In this document: positions 50,230 to 63,178 of the stretch, one piece after another
How the letters are laid out: the number at the start of each line of letters is the position of its first letter
Numbering within the stretch: position 1 is the stretch's first letter
NCBI GenBank assembly: GCA_963514095.1
Contig: OY741270.1
Coordinates: 18,140,554-18,204,553 of the forward strand
From: Eutrigla gurnardus
Lineage: Eukaryota; Chordata; Actinopteri; Perciformes; Triglidae
DNA: 64,000 bases
Direction of reading: 5' to 3'
Notes under the pieces: model-generated
Databases searched by the model: none
What the model was told of the DNA's origin: nothing
Seen by the model: the letters and a program-made list of their open reading frames with translations, nothing else
Made by a program: the position numbers and the translations under genes

Positions 50230-50293
50230 CACATTAGGAGCCCTGGAGCAGATTGTGCTCTTTACTTCCTGGCCACCACAGCTGGAGCAGTCA
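48000..50293. other. Gap between the convergent ends of the peripherin-like gene and ubr1
   Basis: No coding exon. On the minus strand the ubr1 3'UTR should run from 50,293 downwards. An AATAAA on that strand (TTTATT at 49,960-49,965) is about 330 bp past the stop and is the nearest plausible poly(A) signal. The remainder is AT-rich with nothing I can identify. Confidence 0.5.
50191..50225. repeat. (GT)n microsatellite in the ubr1 3'UTR
   Basis: About 17 GT units, 70 bp downstream of the ubr1 stop codon in the direction of transcription. Confidence 0.95.
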
Positions 50294-51597
50294 TCACAAC
50301 ATCTGCCACTCAAAGGCAAACATAACATTGACCACTTCGAGGCTGCGCGCGATTTCTTCCAGGATGCAGTGCTGCTGCCACAGCTGGTTCAGCTTCCTGT
50401 AGCGCTCTGGGCAAAGGTGCAATGGATTGCCCCTTCTAGAAGTAAAAAAAAAAAAATCAGAGGGCCTGGTTTAGTCAAAGGTTTGTCCAAGAAACACAAA
50501 ATACATTCGATATGATGAAATAATGTACTTTATGGCCATACATTACCTCCAGAAGCAGTTTCAAATGATTTATATGATAATTTGACTTAATTACAGTGTG
50601 TAACTGATTAAAAGCACCACGGGTGTCAGACCTGAAGTTCTGTATAAAACACTAATTTTCTGCAAATGGAGGAGATGGTAGCTTAAATGGCAGCTGTTAC
50701 TCATTTGCCCTTAAGAGGGCAACATGTCTACATTTGCAATTCTAAGTAGAAGTTCTAACAGTTCAGCATCTGGAAAAGAAGATTCTTACCCGAGGTGAGG
50801 ATCAGTCTCCCCATAATCGTCCAAGTAAGGAGCAGGATATGTACTTCCTCGAGTCTTACTGGCCATCAGCACAATTTCACACTCTCTTATCCTGTCAACA
50901 TGAAAACAGACTTCAACAAACTACAACTACTGATAATGTAATCTATGCACACGGATCTGGAAAGCCAATATGTTTCGGTTGCATGTGTGATCTTTGGTGG
51001 TTAATACCCTCGCATAGCTTGACAAGCTATTGCTGTACTTCTGTTGCCAAAGTGTGCACACTAATGTCTGTCATCATTGTTTACAAACTGTAAAAGGCCA
51101 ACCACCTGAGGAACATGCCCACTCCAGCACCACAGGTTGCAGCGTGGGCAGTGCACGCTCCCACATCTTCTCCATCCAGCTGGCTGAGACAGCAGGAGCT
51201 CTGAGAACACAGCATGGCCCCACAAAACAGGCACAGGGTCGGATGCTTCCTGTCATCATCTGTAGACTTGGGGCACCTGAGGAATAAGTACCGTGGAGAC
51301 AAGCAGGTTGGACATCTAGCAGATTTTTTTTTTTACTGAAATGTGGTGAAAGGACTTCAATTCCTCACTTACTGAAAATGGCTGGCTTGATTGAGGAGAG
51401 CACTGTAATCCTCAGGAAGCTCGATCAAACGATTACTTCTCCTGGGGTATCTGGAGAAAGCGTTAATTGATTATTTATAAGGAGATGTTTTTTGTCCAAA
51501 ATTAAAGTGGTACTGATGGAATTCAAAGGCCAAAGTTTACCTGACTGTCTGGATTTTGCCTTTCAGGGCTTTGGTTACAGCTGGGTTCACACACCAC
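50294..51597 (-). other. ubr1: ubr1 exons 43-47: C-terminal cysteine-rich (UBLC) domain
   Basis: Exons 51597-51541, 51450-51373, 51276-51106, 50891-50790 and 50435-50294. The sequence contains RRSNRLIELPEDYSALLNQA, DDDRKHPTLCLFCGAMLCSQ, GACTAHAATCGAGVGMF, PAPYLDDYGETDPHLGRGNP and a final helix ending EWQML. This is the conserved C-terminal region implicated in auto-inhibition of UBR1. Confidence 0.93.
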
Positions 51598-54500
51598 CTA
51601 CGGAAAAAAAAGCATAGTCATAGAACTGTTCAGCTCCAGTAAATATGAAAAGATAACTGATCAAATACACTGACTTTGCCTCTATCACCTACCTTTGCAG
51701 CAGTGAAGTAACAGTGTCTCTGTGTTCCTGGAAGAGCTGGAACACATTGGTGGGAAGTGCCAAGTAGCTGCATAGCGCCTCCATCTGTCCTTGAGAGGTA
51801 ACTGCAAAGAGCCAAAACACCAGCTTGAGTTAATTAAATCATTATATGCAATATGTTAGAATGACATAAAACTTCACCTACCAGCAGTACTGAAAAGCTC
51901 TTCTGGAGGCTGAACTCCTGTAAGGCAATTGAAAAAGAGAGCAGCACAGCGCAGGAAAGGTTCGATTCCTCTCTTCACTCTTTCTGCCACAGAGCTGCCG
52001 GACACATCTGGAATAAGCCTGATGAGCAAACCACAGAACAATCTGTCAAACTAAGCTGAAGTCAACAGTCCTGTGTGCATCTCTGGGCATGCAGCATGGA
52101 ACAAGAAGCAATGTTTGTCTCTACTGAGAGGGCATGTGTTTCCATTACAAACAGGCAAGGTCGATTTCCTGTCAAGTGTGATTATGAAGTGGGATAATAA
52201 AAAATAACTTTCCCGCTCTGCCTGCCACATCAAAATGTTCACTCAGCGAAAATGCTGGTGGTTGTGTTCATAGAGGAGTATGGATGGTGTATTATGTTGG
52301 CAGGTTGTGTGTACAGTTTGTTCCCTGATTAAAGGACAGCCTTAACAATGGCAATGGTTTATATGTTAAATTTGTATATGTAGTACGGGCAATTAAACCA
52401 ATAAATTATACATGGTGATATCTAATTATATTCCAATGTTAACCAAAAAAAGAACATTCTGCTCTTGTATTTTGCCTGAAAAATAATAGAATGATGAGAA
52501 ACACCTTTCAGTATGTTGTGACACTGTAGAGTAAATCTCTGCTGCTGCTCTCGTCTCTTCTGTCTCCTCTCCGGCTACTGCAGGGAAATCTAGACGGACA
52601 TTACACAATTATTTAATCATCTTTGTTATTGAACAGGATTCTGGAATAGTTCGGTAAATGAACCAGAATGTGTGGTTTTGCTGTTTGTACCTGTAGAGGA
52701 AAGGAGGACCTGCAGCATGTGAGCCATGGTGACCAGATGCAGGATGTGCAGGTGGTTGTAGGCAGAGCTGACAGCGGACGGCTGTAAGTCTACAGCCTCC
52801 TCCTGATACAGTGCAGGTATAGACAACACCAACCCCACCTAAAAAGACACACACCATTAACACAAAAAGCATATATTATAATCTAAAAATCATGTACATT
52901 TTCACAATTTGAATGCATCCATTAATAATAATGATTATCATTACAATAGTTGTATTCATCAACTGTAATTTGAGAGATGAGTCCATTGTTCTCAGGCTGT
53001 TCCCTCAAGGGTAAACCTACCATAAGATGGAAGAAGTCCACTTCCAGAAGAGAAGGGCTGTTCTTTCTGCCCATAACTGGAAGCAACACTGGGGAAAGAC
53101 GTTGGAGTTGTGACCACAAGGCAAATGGACAGTAAGCTGTACAATTATATCCAATCAATAAATGTATGTATCCTTAAATGGTGATATACCTCCCAGCATT
53201 TCGGTGAAATGCCTTTGAATGACAGCCTGGGAGCTCTTAAGTCTCTGAGCTGCTGAAAACTGAACGATTGCCTTCAGACCTGCAAGCTAAAATAGGGAAA
53301 CGTTTAAAACTGATGTCTGACCAAGTCATGATAGTTATTAACTAGTCATGAGGCATCCAACCTGTCTGTTTTGTAAGGACCCAAAGAGTGGCTTGCCCTC
53401 TTCCTGCAATACGTTTTCTGTGAAGAGGTGCAAACACATTTAGAGGATTGCAAAAGCATGAAAAGGGGCAGAATGACACAACAAAGCCTTTTATCTCTTA
53501 TAGTACCTATGGCCTGAATCGTGAAGGCACATGTGTTCCAAGCCATGAGGGGCACACGTGGGCACAGCTCATTGGGTGCCGTCTGCAGTCCCACCCTGTG
53601 AACGGTGGTGGCACAAACGACCAGCATCTCCACTATGCTGTCTGAGAACTTCCTCCTAAAAAACACAGTAGCAGAGAATTCAAGATCCTGTGCTATGTAT
53701 ACGTGAGGAGCACTGAAGGTGCTGACAGGTTAACTCACGGTTCTTGTACTCCATAGCTGAGAATGGATCTGAAGTCTGGCTGGCCCTCTCCACACAGCCC
53801 TGTGTCCCCGTCAACACTACTGCCTTCTGTGTTGCAATCTGAGAGAAAAATCATAATTTATCTCAACAACTAGGCATAACGACATTTGATGGCAATTATA
53901 AGTAACTACTGAAGCAAAAGAGTAAGAGCAGATATTAAATGTTGTGGTAAGAAGGATTGGCTTTTATTTGCTAGTCTCTGCATGAATGTGTTTTTCAGTC
54001 TGACACAAAGACACTACAAGCCAAAGAGCTGCAATGGCCGAACCTAAAAACCTCTAACACACAACAGCAATGCCACATACCTTTCCATGTGCCATTGCTG
54101 TTCACATCATTGTATGTTGAGTATATATCTTCTCACCATTATCCTGAGTGACTGACTTGAGTCCTTTAATCCTGGCAGTGATAATCTGGATCCAGCGAGG
54201 AAGAGTCAAATGCTGTCCAATTATTTCTGCATTTTCACTGTAGACAGGAAACAAACATTCAAATAACTGCTATGCAATAGTCCATTGCAGAGTGGCCTGG
54301 TAGATGGTGGACTGGACTTACTAGTTGAACGTTAGCGTTTCAAACGGGATGAGGGGGACAACAGTGTTGCACAGAGACTTGCACAAGGGACACAAGTACT
54401 CCCCGTTCTCCAGGTCGATGATCAGCTCAGCATGGAGCCGGTTCCTGGTCATATTTTGAACAGCCTCAAAATATCTGAAAGAATCGAGACAGCAAAATGT

Positions 54501-57500
54501 CAAAATAAGTTTTATTGTGCCTCCAATTGGACCACACAAATCACTGAAATAATAATTATGTTTAAATGTGTTGTTATAACTTACTTCTGCCAACATGTGG
54601 CATGCATGACATGTCCACAGCTGCCAGTGTGGGTTCCAACTGCCAGTTCAGGAGGCATGAAGAGAGGATATGATGTCCCTATCCCTTTAAGACGTAAATA
54701 CAATGCACATACAGTATGAGTCACATGATGTCACACATCTGATTCCCCCCCACCCCACATCAATTTGCAGGTTTTTACAATCCAATGAAATGACTAGTGA
54801 GTGGAGACTGACCATCTGCTCTATTGGCCGGTATCTTCCCTCGGCACTGTGTCAGCACTGTGGACCTCTGGACACACGCAGTCAGCACCATGGCTGGAGC
54901 CTGGGCCACGACTTCCTGTTCTTCCTGGCAAAGAATGCAGGTGAGCACCTCCCTCTCGGCCGGAGAGGACCCTCGCTGGGGACCGATGGCTATACACAGC
55001 TCCCCGTGATCCATGGCACAGCTAGAGGAATAAACACATCAGTTTGGTTTCCATCTTGATCTCAAGCTAACAAAACACACATTGATTATTTTGAAACGGT
55101 CCGCCGAACCTCTCAGTGGTTGTAACGGACTCTCCCTGTGTCCCGCTCTCAGGCATGTTGTCATACAGCATCTTGTTTGACTCGATGAAGTTTTTCTGCA
55201 TCGCCGACATCTGGGCCATAATCTTCTGCCGGTGGAGTTTGGCTGCCTCTGCCTTTCTTTTGCGCTCAGCTTTCTCTTTGTCCTGAACACTCTGAAAGAA
55301 CAAGTCAGACAGTAAACCTTCTTAATACTGAGAAGATCCCAAATGCATTTACATGTTTTGTTATTTCTCATAATTGAATGACTGACAGCTATATTGTGTT
55401 TCACACCTTGAACTCAGGTCCTATTAGGACAAAATTAATGGTAAATTGTCGGTGGGATGCTGCAACACACTCTTAGCTCTGATCTCTACAAGGTGCCTTT
55501 TAGTTTACATGATTGTTTATTTGGTATTTTGATACTTTTTTAAATGTTGTTTTAACATTCCTTGAAATATAGACAACTACATTTGTATTGTTGAAGGACA
55601 TAAAGCTCTCTTAAATCTGTTATTTCATCTGCACCCATTAAACTGTCCAACTTTCTTGTTAAGATTGGGCAGAACTCTCTTTGAAAAAAGCCCAGTTGCT
55701 CATAATCACTGTGGCAGTATAGAACTTAACTTACTTAACGTACTCATGCAGAATAGTGCAGGCAAATGTCAAGTAAAGTCAATTGTATCTGTAAATGCAC
55801 ATTATTTTATTCATCATTCATTGTTCTTTTACCTCCTCTGGTTTGGTTGTATCCACACTCATGGAGGTTGTTGGACTGGAATTCTCTCGCAGACATTTGA
55901 CAATCTCAAACATCTGGCAGAAAAACATTCATTGAAAATGGTGACGGTAATTGGAAAATAAATGTATCAGTCTTCAAAAATGATTGAAACTGTTATGTGA
56001 AAACATTTCATGTTGCTGAATTGCCTACCTGTAGAACCCATTTGACCATGTCCTTTTGAGCTTCCAGGGAAGGAACAGCCTTAATCTTTGACAACAAAAG
56101 GAAGACTGACTTGCCGTGTTCTGAGCCAATTCCTGGAACAGAATTACATTGTTGTCACAAAATCCACATAAACACTTTATAGCTTTGAAAATTGATGAAC
56201 AGTAAGTGAATGATGAAAACATCACACAAAACAATTTGTTTTCACTCACTGCGGGCCTTGAGACTGAAATCAAAGGTCACTTCGTCCACAGAGCAATCCT
56301 CGAGCTGTGATTTCTCTTCAAGCAAGGCCTGACCTATCAAGTGCAGGGCCTGTGTGGTAAATGGATGCATTGTTACTGCAAGTAACAAAAGGCAAAGGCC
56401 AAGCATGGCGGACTCTGTAAAAGAAAAAAGCACATTAAAGTAAAGTGTACCCTCTGGATCATGGCTTCTGTCCAATGCGTGGCCTGGTCCTCTGCAGCTC
56501 TCTGCAGGGTGCGTCTCAGGACGTGGATGATAATGTCGCAGCAGAGCAGGTGCACTATGCTGGAGAAAGGTGGGCAGAAGGCTGGCGGCACCGGAGGACG
56601 CAGAGCTGAGAATACAACACAAACAGAGGGAATGTTAGTAAGCAACTGGAGTACAGATTATCACATCTTTGCGTTATGCAGAGGCCCGTGCAGAGCAAAG
56701 GTATGGATCACCTTTATCACTGCCCTCCTGAGACCTCCTCTTCTTCTGAGACTCTTCTGCCTTCAAAGAGTAAACGATAAGAATTAAATGGGGGAATATT
56801 CAACAAAAATTGTGTCAATTTAATGTAAAACCGATAAGGTTGCATTACCTTGCTATGCTGTGATCTTGAATAATGGTAGAAGAAAGGGTTGAATTCTACC
56901 AGACGCTCTTTCTTTACTCCATACAGTCCATGCCCTGACACTCCTGGTTTTCTAAAAACAGAAGCAGAAAAGACAGATTAAACCCACTCTGAAACGACTA
57001 TTAAGATAAAACTCATAGGCTCTTTCACAGGATTTACATACTTGAAGGTGGCAACTTTGGTAATTACAGTCTCCAGGCCCGTTTCATTGCTCTCCTACAC
57101 AGACACAAAATTTTGAACTTGTTTTCAAATGATTATTCATGAAAAACGAAGAAATTATGATTTAGACAGTGTACGTTTTTTCTTACGTTGTCCGGCAGAC
57201 CCTTGACCAGGCTACTATGAGCCATGGGCTCGATGCACAGCAGGTGGATAACCTCCCTCATGGTCACATCCTCCTTGGTCACGCGACTGACTCCGGGGAG
57301 ATAGCGCTCACCTGGAAACACAACCCTAGTCAGACACTATAGTATGGTACATATCCAACCATTTAACCCAAGATTGATTAGTAGAATGTGACACTGCACC
57401 AATGATGACGATAAGGAGGTACAACATCTCTTCTGTCAAGCGGTTCCACTGTATCAGTTCATCCTGCAAATTGTGTTACATTTCATCACTAAGAGGAGCA

Positions 57501-60500
57501 TTTTTAATGGCACAACAACCATTTTTTTTTTCTGAAAGATTATTAGGGTGTTGCTTACCTGGTCTTTGCTTGAACAACTTCCATTAAAATAGTCAAAGAG
57601 CTCAAATCTCAACAGGACCAGTATGAGGAAGTGGTTGGGATCCATTTTGGAAGCAGCGATCTGTGAACATTTTGTGGGGAGGGTCATATATAACCATATA
57701 GTGTATGTATAAAAAAAGATGTGAGAGAATGAAAAAAAAATCTCAAAATGGCACCAACCTGGAGCATGAGAATGTCCTTATCGTACATCTCATCCCTGCA
57801 TTTCACATCCTGATAATAGTAGACCTGATAATGTGAACCAACAATTAATTCACTTGTCATTAACAGAAGAGCATACAGACTAAAAACATGTCTTGACCAG
57901 CCAAGGAATGTAGTCTACCTGGCTGACTAATGACAGCCCGTTTCTCCGCCACATTTCAGCTGAAACCTGTGCAGCCAGCACCACGCAGCGCAGAGGATGC
58001 TCTGCCAGCTGGGTGTAGTCAAAGTTCTCCTGCAACAGAAAGGAAAACCTTAACTTTCTAATGCAAACAGTGGAAGTTAAGCTCATTAATAAACACAATA
58101 ACACAGCACACACTGGATACTGAAACAAGCAGCTTACACTTAGAGGATCATCCAGCCGCTCAACTGCCCCGGTTCTGCACAGAAGTACATACAAGCCTGG
58201 GGACCACAATGTACAGAGAAGTGAGTTCACGGTAACAGAAAAATACCAATACATCAGACTCAAGCATCGGAAATAGATGTTCTCCCACCAGCCAGTAGCC
58301 TGGAGATGGGAAGATGTATGCTGACAGGCTCCTGAGACACTTTGTATGGACGAACGTGGAGGATGTGCTTGCACATGTAGTAGTCAGTGGCCTCCCGATG
58401 GAAGGGCTGGTTGCTGCACTGCATCAGGACTTTGTGGCACTCTTCAAACGCACGCAGCAAAATCTCGTCCTGATGGGGGAAACAAGCAAGAATTGACCAC
58501 AGCTATTCACTCCTCGCCTTTTTAACTTCTGTCTATTTTCAGAGAATGCACAGGTTTATAGTTATGCTCTCTCTATTTGTGGGATAACTTGATTAGTTGA
58601 TGGACAACTTACATCTGAGGAACACCAGTCCTGAAACATAGCAAGAGTGTGGCGAAGCTGGATCTGAAGAGAAAAGCCGGCCTCCCATTCTGGTTCCACC
58701 GCAATGTGTTGACCAAACTGGCGCTTCACCTCCTCCATACCCTGATATAGGAAAGTCAAAGGCAGCCAGGGATCATTCGATATAAATATAATAATAATAA
58801 TTGTTATTATTATAATAACAAGAAGAAATGATTACCTGCATGCATTTGAGAAACCCAAGAAAGACTTTGAATCCCTCTATGAACTCTCTCCGCAGTTCTT
58901 CGGTCCATACTGAGGGTTTACTGATCAGAATATACCTGAGAGACAGAAGTCACATCTTAGATAAAGACCAAAAAAATGAGGAAGGAAGAGTGAAATAACG
59001 TCGGAGCCTGTTTAATGACCTGAGGTCGTGGAAGATGACCTGGATGCGTGTGAACTTGTCGGAGTTGTAGCCGAGGAAAAAGAAGCGGTTGTTGTCATCC
59101 AGATGTTCACGCAGCAAGTCCATGACCGTATCGACGATCACTTTGATGACATTGCTTTCTTCAATGAGTTGTCTGGCCTAGAAGAGGAACAGGAATGCGA
59201 GGGCAGAGATTCATATTAAGGCACATATATATAAGATCTTCTTAAAGTAGCTCAAATATTAAAAGACATAACATTTATCCAACTATGACCAAACAAAAAA
59301 TACTTACCAATGTGGGTACAGTAAATATCTGCACAGAGAGAGCAGTGATGGATATACTCCTCTCGTGGTCATCAATTATGAAGTCCTTTTGCAACTGCTT
59401 ATAGTGCTGAAAACACAAAGAATGGGTACGTATTAATTAAAGCAGGTGAAAGAATTGCAAAAAAAATCCCCCCAAAAATCCATATTTTTTTACCTTTGTA
59501 AACTCAATTGCAAAAAGCCTCTTGAAATCTGTCTCCATTAGCATGCTACAGAAAATCAGTTCATGTACTATCTTGCGAGCTCCTTGAGGAAAGAAGAAAA
59601 AAAACCTTCACGTTAGTGTCACGCAGAATCGAGTGGAGATAAAGCTTTTAGCCAAAATCAAACTCGGATCTACTTGCCTTTGAACATCCTGCCATCGTGC
59701 AGCATGAGTCTGCTGATGAGGCAAGGCTGGTCTCTACCCGTGTTGGTCTCTAGAGCCACCTGACAGAAGGCCTGTCTGAAGCCCACTGCACAAGACACAC
59801 ATAGGTGCCCAGTCACATGAAATGTTTTCTATAAATGGTACATGTCAAAGGTGCACAATCAAGGGTTACGGTTAGGGTTTGGGTGGTGCAAGTATGACAG
59901 CACCTGAGTAACCGATGATCTTTTGGAACCAGGGGCCAAGGCGCAGGACAAACGTTTGATGAGCCATTACTGCTGCGTGAAGGATCTCCACACGCAGCGG
60001 CTGCAGGGAAATGTGCTCGGAGTTGGACTGCAACACAGCAGTGAAGGATTTAGAGCTCATTTAGAAATGCAAAACTGGAGAATAAGAATTTCAGATTCAA
60101 GACTTAACGTTACTGCTAAATGTCTGGTGTCTCTATGGCGTTTACCCTAATGAGATCTTTTGCTTGCTGGCAGGAACGCAGGGTGCCTCTCTTTACTGCC
60201 CGCCGACCCTGTGCAACAATAATCACATAATGGCATAATCTGCAATAGATTTGATGAGTGCAATTATGGAACCTGGTTCAAATCAGCTAATGCCTGACCA
60301 AATTATAAGCAAATGGAATAAAAAAAAAATACCTCTTTGTCAATAAGTGCTGTGTGTGTCTGTGCTTCAGCCTGATCACAGTTAACAGAACGCTGTAGGG
60401 TGTAGATCACATGGTCGTAGGAGTGGTGCTCATCATTGTACAGTACACAGTAGTAGGCATTGTCTTTAGTCCTGCATGGATGGAGAAATACACTATCAAA

Positions 60501-63178
60501 GTTAAGTTGGGTTCTTTGCACATGGATTTATGTGTTTGCATATGTTTAAACGTGCCATACCGGGGCTGGAGCTCTGCTGGTAGCTCAAGGTTCTCCTCCC
60601 ACACCAAGAAGTCGGTGACGTAATGCAGGAGTATCCGGAACAGCCTCTCAGCGCGCTCGTATATCTCTGGCTCCAAAACACACTCATCCTGCATAAAATG
60701 TGAATATCACACGGGACGCACGTTAGAGCACAACAAAAACACTGAAGGTTTTGTCTTCAACACTGAACCTACCTGAACTCATTTTATATCGCTACATGTG
60801 AAAGCGTCCTTTCAGATGTGGACAGCATTTGTTGCAATAACCTTTATTAATTCCCTATTTCCTGTATTGCCAGCATTGACTGTACAATAGGACAAGCAAC
60901 TGGACTAAATATTTGCTTAACAAGAGCTTAACAGGCAGACAGAGCAGTGCAGTTAATATCAAATCCCCTGGGAGCAAACATTCCACACAGCAGCTAAGTA
61001 TTTCATTTAAATGTCTGCCATTTAACACACAAACCAAACAAAACAGAGTGAGTCCGTGTAGCAGTCTCCATGTCACACTAATGTGTGAGAACCAGCACTG
61101 GAATCTACCACAATCTAAACAAAAAGGGGTCTAAATCCGCACGATGGGCTTTCATGTTCAGCGTGGAGATGGGTTCATGGTCATGTGATGCATCACTACT
61201 TGTTAAACACACGTTTGGATCTGGAGTTAAGACACAAAGCAGCCTGCCAGTGCCAGTGATGTCGCTGTTAATAGGAGCACCTGCTGTTTACGGAAAACAG
61301 GCACAGAGCCGTCAAGCCTGAGCAGGATCTTATCGGAGAAAAGCCCAAACACTGTGATTAGCAAAGAAAGGCCTGACAAACAACTGCTGAGCAGTACAAT
61401 CCATCCACAAAATGTGTCCCAAGGGTTTAGTAGAAGGTGTAAACGCAATACATCCCTCAACACTTTAATTTAAGCAATTGTAGGAAGACGACTCTCAAAC
61501 AGTCTAACCGATGACTGTTTTCCACCAGCTTTTAATCCCCTCAAACTCTCTTAACCTAGTTATTCATTTTCTCAGTTGGTGCGGGTCAACAAAGTGCTTT
61601 TCTTTCTCGTTTCCGGATCCAAAGCCACAGCCAACAGAGCAGCATCCAGGACTGAGATGGGAAAATAAGCATTCTGGGGTTCACTGACACAGAATGGGAG
61701 AAGTACACCCCTCCCACGTCCCTCTTTCCGCTCTATTATGTAACTCACCGTTACCATGGCAGTAGCTGCCCCGGGGTCGTGTTTGGAGCAACAGGGGCCA
61801 ATCTTCCAGGCTTCTACATCTCCACAATCACAAAAGCCCCCGCCTGATGACGCATGCATCTGGGAAAATATGTACATATGTTACATTACTATGGGAGAGT
61901 AATGGTTACACACACACAAGTATTAAATTGGTCAATTGCTTCAGCTGTGGAAATGCTTTGTTAAGTAACTATAATGATTTGATGAATCAATCATATATAA
62001 AGAAGAACAAAATGATTTCCCATTATTCCCATTTATCCAATGGGGAAGAAGCTGACCCCCCCCCCCCCCCCCCCCCCCCCAGCTTATACTGACACCAACC
62101 TTGTAACGATGGCTTTTGTGCACACTATCCTGGAAGCAGTCCATGCAGAGGACACAAGTGGGATCTATTGCACAATCCCTGCAATAAATTGAAAAGGATT
62201 TTTTACTTGATGGAGCAAATGACAACAAAAGCATATTACAGTATCTGAGGCTGACTACATGACACTTACTTAATTCAATGTAAACATCTAGTGTAAAGTT
62301 GATGAGCTAATTAACTTTAGTTTATTTGTGTTAATATGGATTCACTTTTAAGGTAACATGCACACAAAAATATAAAACTGAGACCCTTTATTTGTCTTTT
62401 TCTGCCGATATTATGTTATTGATCGGTGGTACCCGGATGATCACCCTGCAGCTAGCTGACATAAGGGAGGTGAATCAGGCAGTAATGCAGGTTACCATCT
62501 ACCTGTATAATTAATACCAATATTTTCCAAGTCATTTTGCTTGATGCACATCATTTTTGCCCTCCTTATTGCAGACAATATCAAGTCTCTCCTGAAGTGA
62601 AATTAACATATGACATACATATGAATTATTGTCCTATGGTGTATGCTCTTTATTAAGATAAAGTACTAAATGGCAGGGCTGTAGTACTGGAGTTGGCACG
62701 TGAGACCACTTTTTTTTAAAGTCTTGCACTCAGCTATTAAGAACTGCCAGTTGTTCCTGGTTGCAGATTTGGGATCAGCTGTACAGAATACATCTCTGCA
62801 GCACAACACTATTTCATTTCCAATGGTATTTTAACACTCATTTCACCTTTAAAAACATTAAACCTTCTGCAATTTCAGAATTTCAGTCGGCCATATTGTG
62901 ATATGGTTCTATTCAGACCTGCAGGAGTAGACGGTCTCTCCCTCTTTGAAGACACGTCCACAGAGCTGAGAGGAGCTGCTACCCTGCTTGAGCTTCTCCA
63001 GACCCTCCTGGGGATCCTCTCCAAACAGGAAGCACTCGAGAGGGTGGAGGAGTCGGTTCTGCATGAGCTCCTCTTCCTCCTGAGGGCTGGACTCCTTCTT
63101 CAGGCAGAAGATCTGTGGCACCTGCTCCTTCAGGTAGCGGAACAGCTCCACCCTGCTGTCTGCAGCCTCCAGCCATTT
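50294..63178 (-). CDS. ubr1: E3 ubiquitin-protein ligase UBR1 (N-recognin), exon 1 missing
   Basis: UBR1 recognises N-degrons and ubiquitinates the bearer with a UBE2A/B-type E2. I traced 46 exons (2-47 of the expected 47) with closed phases and 1,723 codons; human UBR1 has 1,749 residues. The missing N-terminus of about 25-30 residues would be exon 1, outside or undetected. UBR1 and not UBR2 is shown by DCAIDPTCVLCMDCFQDSVH, NDEHHSYDHVIYTLQR, SVHLP-type blocks, KAEAAKLHRQKIMAQMSA and GEYLCPLCKSLCNTV. Exons: 63178-62919, 62178-62100, 61859-61749, 60688-60561, 60471-60333, 60208-60146, 60027-59904, 59785-59678, 59582-59494, 59406-59308, 59177-59020, 58935-58836, 58741-58613, 58469-58289, 58196-58138, 58029-57919, 57824-57759, 57660-57559, 57463-57400, 57311-57187, 57094-57042, 56951-56849, 56760-56712, 56605-56451, 56349-56250, 56132-56029, 55913-55833, then those listed under the RING and C-terminal entries and 54237-54137, 53838-53739, 53655-53507, 53417-53362, 53286-53190, 53088-53021, 52838-52691, 52589-52505, 52018-51882, 51801-51693. 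The intron after 59,678 starts with GC. The end is EWQML then TGA. Confidence 0.98.
54322..55291 (-). other. ubr1: ubr1 exons 29-32: basic E2-binding helix and RING-H2 domain
   Basis: Exons 55291-55110, 55021-54813, 54682-54595 and 54474-54322. The first encodes a basic helix (DKEKAERKRKAEAAKLHRQK) that in the family packs against the E2. The next three encode the RING: CILCQEEQEV, then GSCGHVMHATCWQKYFE, then GEYLCPLCKSLCN. The metal-binding cysteines and histidines visible here are intact. Confidence 0.95.
59904..60471 (-). other. ubr1: ubr1 exons 6-8: ClpS-like N-domain
   Basis: YNDEHHSYDHVIYTLQRSV carries the ClpS-type motif of the domain that binds bulky hydrophobic N-termini (type-2 N-degrons). 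The domain continues through EAQTHTALIDKEGRRAV and VEILHAAVMAHQTFVLRL, as in mammalian UBR1. Confidence 0.9.
61749..63178 (-). other. ubr1: ubr1 exons 2-4: UBR box
   Basis: The zinc-binding UBR box, which holds basic N-terminal residues (type-1 N-degrons), spans three exons. It reads CGRVFKEGETVYSCR, then DCAIDPTCVLCMDCF, HKSHRYK, GGGFCDCGDVEAWK and CCSKH. All cysteines and histidines I expect of the fold are present, so the site should be functional. Confidence 0.95.
62056..62080. repeat. Poly-C tract in ubr1 intron 3
   Basis: About 25 consecutive cytosines, 20 bp beyond the donor of the 62,100 exon. Length errors in assembly are likely here. Confidence 0.95.

Noticed and set aside
59860..59885. 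GGGTTACGGTTAGGGTTTGGG, telomere-like
   Set aside because: Only two or three imperfect units inside a ubr1 intron; too short to be an interstitial telomeric array.
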